A stretch of 64,000 nt of DNA from Macrostomum hystrix (Eukaryota; Platyhelminthes; Macrostomidae). The notes beneath the pieces are model-generated. The model was not told where the DNA came from, did no database searches, and saw nothing but the letters and a program-made list of their open reading frames with translations. The stretch lies in assembly GCA_950097015.1 (NCBI GenBank), contig CATNEN010000039.1, positions 10,820,001 through 10,884,000 on the forward strand, in the 5' to 3' direction. The position numbers were made by a program, and so were the translations under genes. Below are positions 32,526 to 43,000 of the stretch, one piece after another; within the stretch, counting starts at the first letter, position 1, and each line of letters begins with the position of its first letter.

Positions 32526-33206
32526 GAAAACTGCGAGATGTAGAGAGAGTACGGTTGATTGAGATGTAGGGAGACACAGTAAGATGCAGGGAGACACAGT
32601 GAGATGTATGGAGACACAGTGAGATGTAGGGAGACACAGTGAGATGCAAGGAGACACAGCGAGATGTAGGGACACATACTGAGACGCAGGGAGGCAGTGA
32701 GAGATGCAGGGAGATGCAGGGAGACACAGTAAGATGCAGGGAGACACAGTAAGATGTAGGGAGACACAGTGAGATGCATCTCACAGTGAGTGCAGGGAAT
32801 CACAGTGAGATGTAGGGAGACACAGCGAGATGTAGGGACACATACTGAGACGCAGGGAGGCAGTGAGAGATGCAGGGAGATGCAGGGAGACACAGTGAGA
32901 TGCAGGGAGACACATGCCTGATGCAGGGAGATGTAGAGAGAGAGTACGGTTGATTGAGATGTAGGGAGACACAGTAAGATGTAGGGAGACACAGAGATGT
33001 AGGGAGGCACAGTGAGATGCAGGGAGACACAGCGAGATGTAGGGACACATACTGAGACGCAGGAAGGCAGTGAGAGATGCAGGGAGACACAGTAAGAGAT
33101 GCAGGGAGACAGTCAGATGCAGGGAGACACACTGAGATATAGGGAGACACAGTGGGATGCAGGGAGACAATGTGAGATGCATGAAGACACAGTGGGATGC
33201 AGGGAG
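32526..33206. repeat. About 22-bp degenerate minisatellite at the 3' end of VPS18
   Basis: Copies of GAGACACAGTGAGATGCAGG plus GA. A longer block with ACACATACTGAGACGCAGGG recurs at about 32670, 32830 and 33045, showing 150-215-bp segmental duplication. The array abuts the VPS18 stop codon. Confidence 0.95.
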
Positions 33207-33207
33207 G

Positions 33208-36200
33208 TCACAGTGGTACATCAATGCACGCGATGGCGGCCTCGCCGCACAGCGGGCAGTCGTCCTCGGGACTGACGCCGGGGGTGGTCGCAGTCGCCAG
33301 GAGGCCGGCATTGACAAGGGCCTGCTTGGCGCAGTCGGCGTGCAGACAGTGGCCGCACGGGTAAGCCAAGAAGGTGCCGCTGAGCAGAAGTCCGGCAGAG
33401 CAGCAGGGGCCACCGCTGCAGACTTGGCTGGCTCCAACCGGATGGCAGGCCAGCTTGTTGGCAGCCATACGCGAGCGCACAGTGGCTGCATACTCGGTGC
33501 ACTTGTCCATGCGCTGGCGCAGGGCGTCCATTCGCTCCTTGTACTGATCCAGAGAGCGGCAGATGGCCTCCTTGAAGCTGTCAATTGTGGCAAAGTCAGG
33601 AAAGAACGGCAGTACGTCTTCAATGCTGAGCAGATCGGGACAGTCGTCCAGGAACTCCATGGCTCTGGGCACGTCGTTTTCTTCAGTGATCACGTGACGC
33701 GCAACCATGAGCCAGAGGGCGCGCTTCTCGTCCTGCTCATGCGGCAGGTTGGCCATAGACTTGGCCAGGCCGACATCGAATTCGAGGGCCAGAGCCACAG
33801 CCTCCCGGTAGTGGCCCAGCAGGTGATGCAGACGGACACACGGCTTCTTCAGATCGCAGCGCTGGCACAGGTCCAGGGCGTATTTGGCATCGAAGGGCAG
33901 CGAGATCTGGTCCCTGTCCGAGGCTTTGGCAGCAGCAGTCTCAATGTAGGTCACCAGCCGGCCAGGATACGACTCTGAGTAGATGTGCAGCAGGAGATTG
34001 TGAAGCGGCTTGTGGTCGCTGCGCAGGGTGTTCACCGCGTATTCCAGGTATCTGGGACGTACGGGGGTATTGATAATAGATAATCCAGCCAGTCTATAAA
34101 TCCCAATCCAGCCAGTTTATAAATCCCAATCCAGCCAGTCAAAAAATCCCAATCCAGCCAGTCAATAAATCCTAATCCAATCAGTCAATAAATCCCAATC
34201 CAACCAGTCTTTAAATCCCAATCCAACCAGTCAATAAATCCCAATCCAGCCAGTCAATAAATCCCAATCCAACCAGTCTTTAAATCCCAATCCAACCAGT
34301 CTATAAATCGCAATCCAGCCAGTCAATAAATCCTAATCCAACCAGTCAATAAATCCCAATCCAAGCAGTCTATAAATCCCAATCCAGCCAGTCAATAAAT
34401 CCTAATCCAACCAGTCTATAAATCCCAATCCAGCCAGTCTATAAATCCCAATCCAGCCAGTCAATAAATCCCAATCCAACCAGTCTATAAATCCAAATCC
34501 AGCCAGTCTTTAAATCCCAATCCAGCCAGTCAATAAATCCCAATCAACCAGTCTATAAATCCAAATCCAGCCAGTCTTTAAATCCCAATCCAACCAGTCT
34601 ATAAATCGCAATCCAGCCAGTCAATAAATCCTAATCCAACCAGTCTATAAATCCCAATCCAGCCAGTCTATAAATCCCAATCCAGCCAGTCAATAAATCC
34701 TAATCCAACCAGTCTATAAATCCCAATCCAGCCAGTCTATAAATCCCAATCCAGCCAGTCTATAAATCCCAATCCAGCGAGTCTATAAATCCCAATCCAG
34801 CCAGTCAATAAATCCTAATCCAACCAGTCTATAAATCCCAATCCAGCCAGTCTATAAATCCCAATCCAACCAGTCTATAAATCCCAATCCAGCCAGTCTA
34901 CAGATTCCATCTAATGACCTGAGAGCCTGATCCCTTGGCGCTGTGAGAAGTGCCGGCAGCAGCAGCTTAGGATCCAGCTTGTCGCCCAGGCTGATCCAAG
35001 AGTCCACAGTTTTCTCCGACACCTGGCTGAGTAACAGCTGCGCATGCCTTACGTGCAAAACTGGACACCTAAAAATAGAAAGAGTGGGGAGAGGAAGAAG
35101 ATGCGAACAGTCAAGCCTGATAATGCGTACCATTAACACTGACACTGTCGAACACCTACCTAGACACCAACACACATCCTGTTATTTTCTAACACCCAGA
35201 GACTGTCTAACGCCTACCATGACACTGTCTAACACCCACCCAGACACTGTCTAACACACACCCAGACACTGTCTAACACCCACCCTGACACTGTCTAACA
35301 TCCACCCAGACACTGTCTAACACCCACCCAGACACTGTCTAACACTGTCCCCGACGCAGAAGTCTCACCTAGGATGACTGTCTATGGTCTTGAGTGCCTC
35401 GGCGTACTCTTCATTTTCCAAGTAGAAGAGCACAATTGAGTCCTGATCGTTGAGCAGGCAGGCCAGATAGACCAGATTCTCAGAGTCGGCATGGCTGCGC
35501 ATCAGCTGATAGATCACGTGACGCAGCCGTTCCAGCAGAGGCCGCAGCTGAGGCTTCGCCAGGAATCTGCGAAACTCTTCGCTCTCCAGAGCGTAGTCCT
35601 GACTATCCCGACGGCCGCTGTCGCGCCAGGCTCCCAGCTTCTTCAGGTACAGCTCAGTCAGCCAGATCAGCAGAACAGCGTCCCCGCCGCCAACAGTCGC
35701 AGGGCCACTGGACGAAGACGAGGCCGAAGAGGATAGGTCGGTATTGAGGCGACATTTGAGTAGAATTTTCAGGCCATCAACATCGCCATTGGGGGCGGCT
35801 AGAAATTTCAAGGCAGTGTGCTCAAACGGCCGGTCGCTCTTGCTAAATAGATTGGCGCTTTCAATGTATTTGCCAGAGGCAAAGAACTTCTCAGCTAGCA
35901 GGGTGTACACCTGAGAGCGCTCAGCTTGACTGGGGCAGCACTGCAGGGCCTGCTCGTGCTGGCCCAGCTGCAGGTAGATGCGCCAGGCTAAGGCGCGCTC
36001 GTCACCGATGTCTACCTGGAATGGGTTGGGAGCATTGATTAGAGACGATTCACATGGATAAGAGATAATTCTCATTGGCTAGGGACGATTCTTAAGGGGT
36101 TAGCGACGATTCCCAGAGGTTAGCCACGATTCTGAAGGGGTTAGGGACGACTCTTAAGGGGTTAGAGACGAGACGATTCTGAAGGGGTTAAAGACCATTC

Positions 36201-39114
36201 TTAAGGGCTTAAAGACGATTCTTAAGGGGTTAGAGACGATTCTTAAGGGCTTAGCGACGATTCTTTTTATGGGTTAGAGACGATTCTAAAGGGGTTAGAG
36301 ACGATTCTAAAGGGTTAGAAACGATTCTAAAGGGGTTAGAGACGATTCTAAAGGGGTTAGAAACGATTCTAAAGGGGTTAGAGACGATTCTAAAGGGGTT
36401 AGAGACGAGACGATTCTGAAGGGGTTAAAGACCATTCTTAAGGGCTTAAAGACGATTCTTAAGGGCTTAGCGACGATTATTTTTATGGGTTAGAGACGAT
36501 TCTAAAGGGGTTAGAGACAATTCTAAAGGGGTTAGAGACGATTCTCAAGCGGTTAGAGACAATTCTTAAGGGATTAGCGACGATTCTCATTGAAAAGAGA
36601 CGATCGTCGGTGGCGAGAGACGATTTTTGTGGATAGAGACGATTCTCAGGGCTTAGAGAAGATTCTCAGTGGTTAAGGACGATTCCCATTTAATAGAGAC
36701 GATTCTCTATAGATAGATCTATATATTTTCTAATTTCAAATCTAAATCTAAATTCCGTAGAGACACACCATCCTGACAGTCTGACCTTATAAACGCCGAT
36801 CTCGGTGAAGGCCCACAGCTGCCTGGTTGCGGAGTCGAAGGTCATGCCGCGGTAGGGCAGTTGATTTCGACACTGTGCGTCGATTCTGGACACTTGCAGT
36901 CCGTTCAGCAGGCTGTGTACAGCTAGTCGGTCTGTGTACAGTATTACCACGTGATAGGCTAGCGTTTCCACTGTGATTGGCACCTACAGGGTCATTGAAA
37001 TGTTTCATGAATAGCTCCATTAGCTGACGACTGGACAAGCTGGTGATTTGACAAGCTGGTGATTTGACAAGCTGGTGATTTGACAAGCTGGTAATTTGAC
37101 AAGCTGGTGATTTGACAAGCTGGTGATTTGACAAGCTGGTGATTTGACAAGCTGACGATTTGATAATCAGAAGATTTGACAAGCTGACATGTTGATAATC
37201 TGACGATTTGACAAGCTGACAAGTTGATAATCTGACGATTTGACAAGCTGACAAGTTGATAATCTGACGATTTGACAAGCTGACTATTTAACTAGCAAAA
37301 ACTTAAATTAGCATGAAAACAAACCTGCTTATTCTCGTAGGGCAGCAGAATGCATTTATCAGTACAGAATCCGGGTAGGCCGTGATCGATGAAGCCGCAG
37401 TAGCAGCCCAGGCCGGACAGCCAGGCCACTGTGTACTCGTCGCCTCTGGGCATGGACAACAGCAGCCTGAGGCAGCTTCGGCCCATGTCTGGCGGATGAC
37501 TCTTGAACGGCGGTCCGCCTGGCTCGCTCTGAGCTTTGGCGAACAGTGGCGCATAATACGGCGGCGCTGTTGCATCAGATGCAAGCGGCAGTTTGCCCTT
37601 GAACTCGTACAGCTGCACAGGTGTGCTGGCCAATAGAAAACAGCGACGCTTTTTGTGACGATCGCCGGCCGAGGTGTCGGCTGATTGGATTAGGCCAAGC
37701 TGAAGCCCCGTGACTGATTTGTTCAGGTTGATCAGTTGATGGCAGTACAGCTCCGCCTGCGGTGGGGAGCGCCACGTGTAGTATCTGAGTACACGAATAA
37801 TTTCTGAGTAGTGTATGAGTACACGAATAATTTCTGAGTAGTGTCTGAGTACATGGATGATGTCTGGGTAGTGTCTGAGTACATGGATGATGTCTGAGTA
37901 GTGTCTGAGTACATGGATGATGTCTGAGTAGTGTCTGAGTACATGGATGATGTCTAAGTAGTGTCTGAGTACATGGATGATGTCTGAGTAGTGTCTGAGT
38001 ACATGGATGATGTCTGAGTAGTGTCTGAGTACATGGATGATGTCTAAGTAGTGTCTGAGTAGATGAATGATTTCTGAGTAGTGTCTGAGTACATGAATAA
38101 TTTCTGAGTAGTGGCTGAGTACATGGATGATGTCTGAGTAGTGTCTGAGTACATGGATGATGTCTGAGTAGTGTCTGAGTACATGGATGATGTCTGAGTA
38201 GTGTCTGAGTAAATGGATGATTTCTGAGTAGTTTCTGAGTACATGAATAATTTCTGAGTAGTGTCTGAGTACATGGATGATTTCTGAGTAGTGTCTGAGT
38301 ACATGAATGATTTCTGAGTCGTTTCTGAGTACATGAATAATTTCTGAGTAGTGTCTGAGTACATGGATGATTTCTGAGTAGTGTCTGAGTACATGAATGA
38401 TTTCTGAGTAGTGTCTGAGTAAATGGATGATTTCTGAGTAGTTTCTGAGTACATGAATGATTTCTGAGTAGTGTTGGAGTACATGAATGATTTCAGAGTA
38501 ATGAGGATGTCTGATAAAGTACCCCAGAATCCAACCTTTTTGTCGTCACTGCCCAGGAGGCCCATAGCCAGCTTCTTGCCGCTACTGCCGCTGCTTGGGA
38601 TGCTCCCGCTCTCAGCGACCAGAGCCAACTCGTAGATCTGACCCACCGATGTGCCAACAAGAATAGGTCCAGTGCCAGCAGTTCTCGCACTGTGACTGGC
38701 GCCTCCTTCATCAGCAAGACTCCAGGCCACGCTGTCAATAAACTGATCTTTGAGCTTGGTAACCGGCTTGACGGTAATGCTGGCATCTTGCTGACGAGTC
38801 CAGCTAGCGTAGAGCACACAGCCCGACTGCATGCTGGCAAGGATGTGACAGCCGGTTGGGTCCAAGAACAGGCTGTGAAGCCTGTCGTCGTTTCCGCCTC
38901 TGGTCAGGTCCAGGCGTTGCAGGCCTCGACTGTCTGAGCGGCGAGTGTCAATGCAGTGCACATAGTTGCTAGGGAAGGCCATTAGCATGCGGCCGGAAGC
39001 GGCTAGTAAGTGCGTGATTGGCAGTGGAGGCGCGAATGATTCTATGCGCTGGATGCGCAGGAGCTGACCAGCTACCGCTTCCAGCTGCTGCTGCTGCTCT
39101 TGCTGAGAGTTCAT
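33208..39114 (-). CDS. VPS18: VPS18, HOPS/CORVET core subunit with C-terminal RING
   Basis: Six minus-strand exons, 38536-39114, 37325-37756, 36786-36983, 35369-36015, 34919-35068 and 33208-34051, join in phase to 949 residues (human 973). VPS18 is a core subunit of the HOPS and CORVET tethering complexes for late endosome/lysosome fusion. The N-terminal half is the beta-propeller (FLDPTGCHILASMQSGCVLY, GPILVGTSVGQIYEL). The Pep3/Vps18 block ends at QLWAFTEIGVYK. An alpha-solenoid follows (LIWLTELYLKKLGAW, LGDKLDPKLLLPAL, LRYLEYAVNTLRSD). The region IEDVLPFFPDFATIDSFKEA is nearly identical to the human protein. The RING-like end has CSGGPCC, YPCGHCLHADC and CPLCGE. Donors of exons 1, 2, 3 and 5 are non-canonical at +3 (GTTGGA, GTTTGT, GTCAGA, GTCATT). 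All five introns are minisatellites, each with a different unit. Confidence 0.95.
34075..34910. repeat. 23-24-bp minisatellite, VPS18 intron 5
   Basis: About 36 copies of CCAGTCTATAAATCCCAATC plus CAG. Sense to the gene, the first unit grows out of the sequence directly after the donor (GTAGACTGGCTGG). Confidence 0.97.
35150..35355. repeat. 22-bp minisatellite, VPS18 intron 4
   Basis: About eight copies of ACACTGTCTAACACCCACCC plus AG. Confidence 0.93.
36070..36715. repeat. 21-22-bp minisatellite, VPS18 intron 3
   Basis: About 30 diverged copies of AGAGACGATTCTAAAGGGGT. A block of about 240 bp is repeated (36165-36290 resembles 36405-36520). Confidence 0.95.
37025..37290. repeat. 17-bp minisatellite, VPS18 intron 2
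   Basis: Copies of TTTGACAAGCTGGTGAT at one side and longer TGACAAGTTGATAATCTGAC units at the other. Confidence 0.95.
37785..38510. repeat. 30-bp minisatellite, VPS18 intron 1
   Basis: About 24 copies of GTGTCTGAGTACATGGATGA plus TGTCTGAGTA. Confidence 0.97.
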
Positions 39115-39239
39115 GGCTTCCTACGGAGCTGGAATAAGCGATTCAACCAGGATGCTCAAATGAACTAGCCAATAAAATTGTTTTCAAACCTGATGAATGT
39201 GCCAATTAAGACTTGCAAGCAATTAGTTGGGTCGTGAAA

Positions 39240-39870
39240 CTATTCTCTGAGGCCTGAGATGATTCTCGAGGTTTGAGACCATTCTCGGATGCATCAGGCA
39301 ATTCACTGATGGTTGAGACATCTCTCTGAGGCTTGGGACGTTTCTGTGAAAATTTCGACGATTCTCTGGGGCTTGGGGCGTTTATATGAAGGTTTAGACG
39401 ATTCTCTGAGGCTTGAGATGTTTCTGTGAAAATTTCGACGATTCTCTGAGGCTTGAGATGTTTCTGTGAAAATTTCGACGATTCTTTGAGGCTTGGAACG
39501 TTTCAGTGGAGGTTAAGACGATTCTATGAGGCTTGGGGCATTTCTGTGAAGGTTAAGACGATTATCTGAGGCTTGGGACGTTTCTATGAAGGTTAAGACG
39601 ATTCTCTGAGGCTTGGGACGTTTCTATGAAGGTTAAGACGATTCTCTGAGGCTTGGGACGTTTCTATGAAGGTTAAGACGATTCTCTGAGGCTTGGGACG
39701 TTTCTATGAATTTGAGACGATTATCTGAGGATTGAGTTAGTTATCATAGCTTGGAACGATCATTTGAGGTTTGAAACGATTCTCTGATGCTTGAGACGAT
39801 TCTGAGGCTAGGGACGATTCTCGGAGGTTTGAGACGATTCTCGGAGGTTTGAGACGATACTCTAGGGTTG
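39240..39870. repeat. About 40-bp degenerate minisatellite upstream of VPS18
   Basis: Copies of GAGGCTTGGGACGTTTCTAT plus GAAGGTTAAGACGATTCTCT, degenerate at both ends and homogeneous in the centre (39580-39700). Confidence 0.9.
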
Positions 39871-39991
39871 AAAACCTTTTTTTAAGAAACGACACTTTAT
39901 GAAGGAATGAGATTCTAAAGATTTACAATTATCAAAAATAAAGTCAATAATTTACACAGTGAACAAAACTATATAAAGCACATTGCAGCAA

Positions 39992-39997
39992 TTTATT
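39992..39997 (-). terminator. Poly(A) signal AATAAA for EXOSC7
   Basis: TTTATT on the plus strand, about 90 bp after the EXOSC7 stop codon. Confidence 0.5.
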
Positions 39998-40087
39998 GTT
40001 ATAAATTTGTAGCTGCTAATCATGTCTTTGTTATTTCCACACGCGATCAACAAGCAAGTGATAAAAATGCGAACAAAATACAGAAAT

Positions 40088-41203
40088 TCAAACAGCCTTA
40101 GCAACCATCCTAGCAACCGCATCGTGCGATAATCTTGCCAATCGCACCCCGGTGTCCATCATTTCAGACATTGATTCCAGCTGCAGCGAGCGCTCCCCGC
40201 AAGTCTGGCATGCCACCAGCCTGCCACCGGGATCGACACCCACCACTAGGCGCGTCATGGAGCAGGACTCCTCTAGCTGATTGGCGTCAACGAATCTCTG
40301 CGAGCCGATCTGATGCACCGTGACAAACAGGGGCACGCTGGCGCCCAGCTCGGCTGGCAGGAGGCGCCTCAGTGCGGCGGCGGCAGCCAGACTGGCAGCG
40401 TCCAGCAGGTTGCCATCGTAGCTTAACAACAGGACGTCAACAAAAGTTGGGGTCGGAGTTCGCAGACAGCGATACAGGCTATTTAGATGGGCCTGGGTCT
40501 CGTCTGCCAACTGCTGCTGCTCCGGGCCGTTGCCAAGGCAACCGCAGTCGACCCACACGGATATGGGATGGAGCTGCTGCTGAACTGTACCCGCCTTGCT
40601 GCCTGCTGTGGTTCGAATGCGTGATTGGGAAGACTTTGATCGAACGAAAGCAAACGGGAAAACATTTTAGGAAGATTTTTTTGAACAACTTCGAAATAAA
40701 CGACCTTGAAAACTATCTGGTGGAAAAATACTTTTAAAACTTAATAGTTGATGAACGACCTTGAAAAGGCAAGGGTAGAAACCGCATTGAAAAATAAAAT
40801 GATTAATGAACGACCTTGAAAACTGTAGGGTTAAAAAGCGACCTTGAAAATTCAAGAGTAAGGAATGACCTTGAAAATTGAGGGTAGAAAAAACCTAGAA
40901 CACTGAATGACAATAAATGACCAAAAAAACTTAATTTAGGTTAAGGGAGTTAAAAAAAGTCAATGAAGCATCACCTGCCGCAGTCGCCTGCTGTACACTA
41001 GCCGTGTCCTCCTCCCTCACGGAGACCAGCACGCCAGTTTCGCCAATATTGATCTGGGCAGAAGCAGCAGCGTAGCACAGGACGTCTAGTCGGAGCGCGG
41101 CCTGCCTGTAGGCTAAACAGCGCCTGCCATCGATTCGCACAGCGTCCTGCACGCTGTCGAAGATGTACTGCCGCTCCGAATCGCTCAGTAGCTGCGCTGG
41201 AAG
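40088..41203 (-). CDS. EXOSC7: Exosome complex subunit EXOSC7 (Rrp42-type), start exon not resolved
   Basis: Two minus-strand exons, 40975-41203 and 40088-40605, join in phase and give 248 residues from LPAQLLSDSERQYIFDSVQD to the stop. The protein is an RNase PH-fold subunit of the exosome ring, which degrades and processes RNA in nucleus and cytoplasm. Family motifs: VRIDGRRCLAYR, INIGETGVLVSVR, the DVLLLSYDGNLLDAASLAA strand-helix, GSQRFVDANQLEESCSM and SMSEMMDTGVRLARLSH. In animals this subunit lacks phosphorolytic residues and is structural. Human EXOSC7 starts only a few residues before the matching position, so only the initiator methionine and perhaps a few codons are missing. The acceptor at 41204 (CTCCACGCAG) is phase 0. 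A separate short first exon, or a start delivered by a spliced leader, is needed. Confidence 0.88.
40690..40905. repeat. Diverged repeat GAACGACCTTGAAAA
   Basis: Five or six copies of a 40-50-bp unit with ACGACCTTGAAAA in the single EXOSC7 intron seen. The reverse complement TTCAAGGTCGTT resembles the repeats at 18960-19135 and 20352-20645. Confidence 0.65.
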
Positions 41204-41261
41204 CTGCGTGGAGACACGGATTGCTAATAAAACTTCACATATTTATGTGAAGTGATATTAG

Positions 41262-41910
41262 AGGTGTCATGTGGAGTGTCTGTAGCAGAGGTGTGATGTG
41301 GGGTGTCTGTAGCAGAGGTGTGATGTGGAGTGTCTGTAGCAGAGGTGTGATGTGGAGTGTCTGTAGCAGAGGTGTGATATGGAGTGTCTGTAGCAGAGGT
41401 GTGATGTGGGGTGTCTGTAGCAGAGGTGTGATGTGGGTGTCTGTAGCAGAGGTGTGATGTGGGTGTCTGTAGCAGAGGTGTGATATGGAGTGTCTGTAGC
41501 AGAGGTGTGATGTGGGGTGTCTGTAGCAGAGGTGTGATGTGGGGTGTCTGTAGCAGAGGTGTGATGTGGGGTGTCTGTAGCAGAGGTGTGATGTTGAGTG
41601 TCTGTAGCAGAGGTGTGATGTGGGGTGTCTGTAGCAGAGGTGTGATGTGGAGTGTCTGTAGCAGAGGTGTGATGTGGGGTGTCTGTAGCAGAGGTGTGAT
41701 GTGGAGTGTCTGTAGCAGAGGTGTGATGTGGGGTGTCTGTAGCAGAGGTGTGATGTGGAGTGTCTGTAGCAGAGGTGTGATGTGGGGTGTCTGTAGCAGA
41801 GGTGTGATGTTGAGTGTCTGTAGCAGAGGTGTGATGTGGGGTGTCTGTAGCAGAGGTGTGATGTGGGGTGTCTGTAGCAGAGGTGTGATGTGGAGTGTCT
41901 GCAGGAGAGG
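41262..41910. repeat. 27-bp minisatellite 5' of EXOSC7 exon
   Basis: About 24 copies of GTGTCTGTAGCAGAGGTGTG plus ATGTGGA. Adjacent at 41231-41254 is the inverted repeat ACTTCACAT-ATTT-ATGTGAAGT. Confidence 0.97.
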
Positions 41911-42680
41911 CTATTATGAACTTGTTTCCTAATTCTGACAAAAAATAGCAAGCAAAGCGAATTACTCAGGTCGACATTCGAAATGTAGTCTATTTACAAT
42001 GAGTAATGCAGTGCCCAAACACACACACTTAAAGCAGGATAAAAGTAAGCATATATTCGCTACAGTTTTAGCCTATTGGTCTCAAAAAGACACAGTTAAG
42101 ACAATAGTTAATCTATCAGAGTAATAGCAATCCCATTTAGTAAACAGATCAATAAATAAAAACAAAAATAATACGAAGCATTTTCAGACTAACTGCTACA
42201 GTGGGGAAACCGTTTCTTGTGCAGCGAAAGCAGATGACTGATTAAATCAGTTTATCTGCAGTAGTGTGCCTTTTAGATTGGCTCAGGTGGTCTAGCAGAG
42301 CAGAAAATTGTTCAGAAGAAAAAAAGAGAGAAAGAGATTTGCAAAGTTAATTCGCAAACCAATTTTATTTTCTAGTTTTACAACTAAGCTTCGAACATAG
42401 TTAAATATTTTTTTCTGAAAGACAACAGAATACCATTTTTACTCGTATTATTTAAGTTAAAATAAACGCGAATGATGCGGCACACCAACGCAGCTTAATA
42501 TTAACATTGGCATAAAAAATACAGTTGCGCAATTGACTGAATTTCTAGAAAAATAAAGAAAAACCATCTAGATTGAGGGGCGAAAGTGAGGGAGACTGAT
42601 TGCTGGGAATTATGGGAATTGAGGAAATCAGTAAGTAAGATGGAGTTAGTGATAGGCGACGAAATAGCTGAGAAAGACAG
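41911..42680. other. EXOSC7-RFWD3 interval
   Basis: Should contain the EXOSC7 promoter and possibly its start exon. Several short ATG-plus-donor combinations exist on the minus strand, none convincing. Confidence 0.4.
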
Positions 42681-42975
42681 AGAGATAGAAACGGAGAGAT
42701 AGGGGGTGAGAAAGACGGAGAGATAGGGGGTGAGATAGACGGAGAGATAGGGGGTGAGAAAGACGTAGAGATAGGGGTGAGAAAGATGAGATAGGGGGTA
42801 AGAAAGACGAAGAGACAGGGGTGAGAAAGATGAGATAGGGGGTGAGAAATACGGAGAGACAGGGGTGAGATAGACAGAGAGTTAGGGGTGAGAAATACGG
42901 AGAGACAGGGGTGAGATAGACAGAGAGTTAGGGGTGAGAAAGACGGAGAGACAGGTGAGATAGACGCAGAGATAG
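42680..42975. repeat. About 24-bp minisatellite downstream of RFWD3
   Basis: Copies of GAGAAAGACGGAGAGATAGG plus GGT, with AGACAGAGAGTTAGGGGTG variants. Confidence 0.93.
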
Positions 42976-43000
42976 GAGGCTGGACAATGCAGATGGGTTG

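Noticed and set aside
41235-41951. His/Thr-rich ORFs resembling a repeat protein
   Set aside because: 27-bp minisatellite open in several frames.
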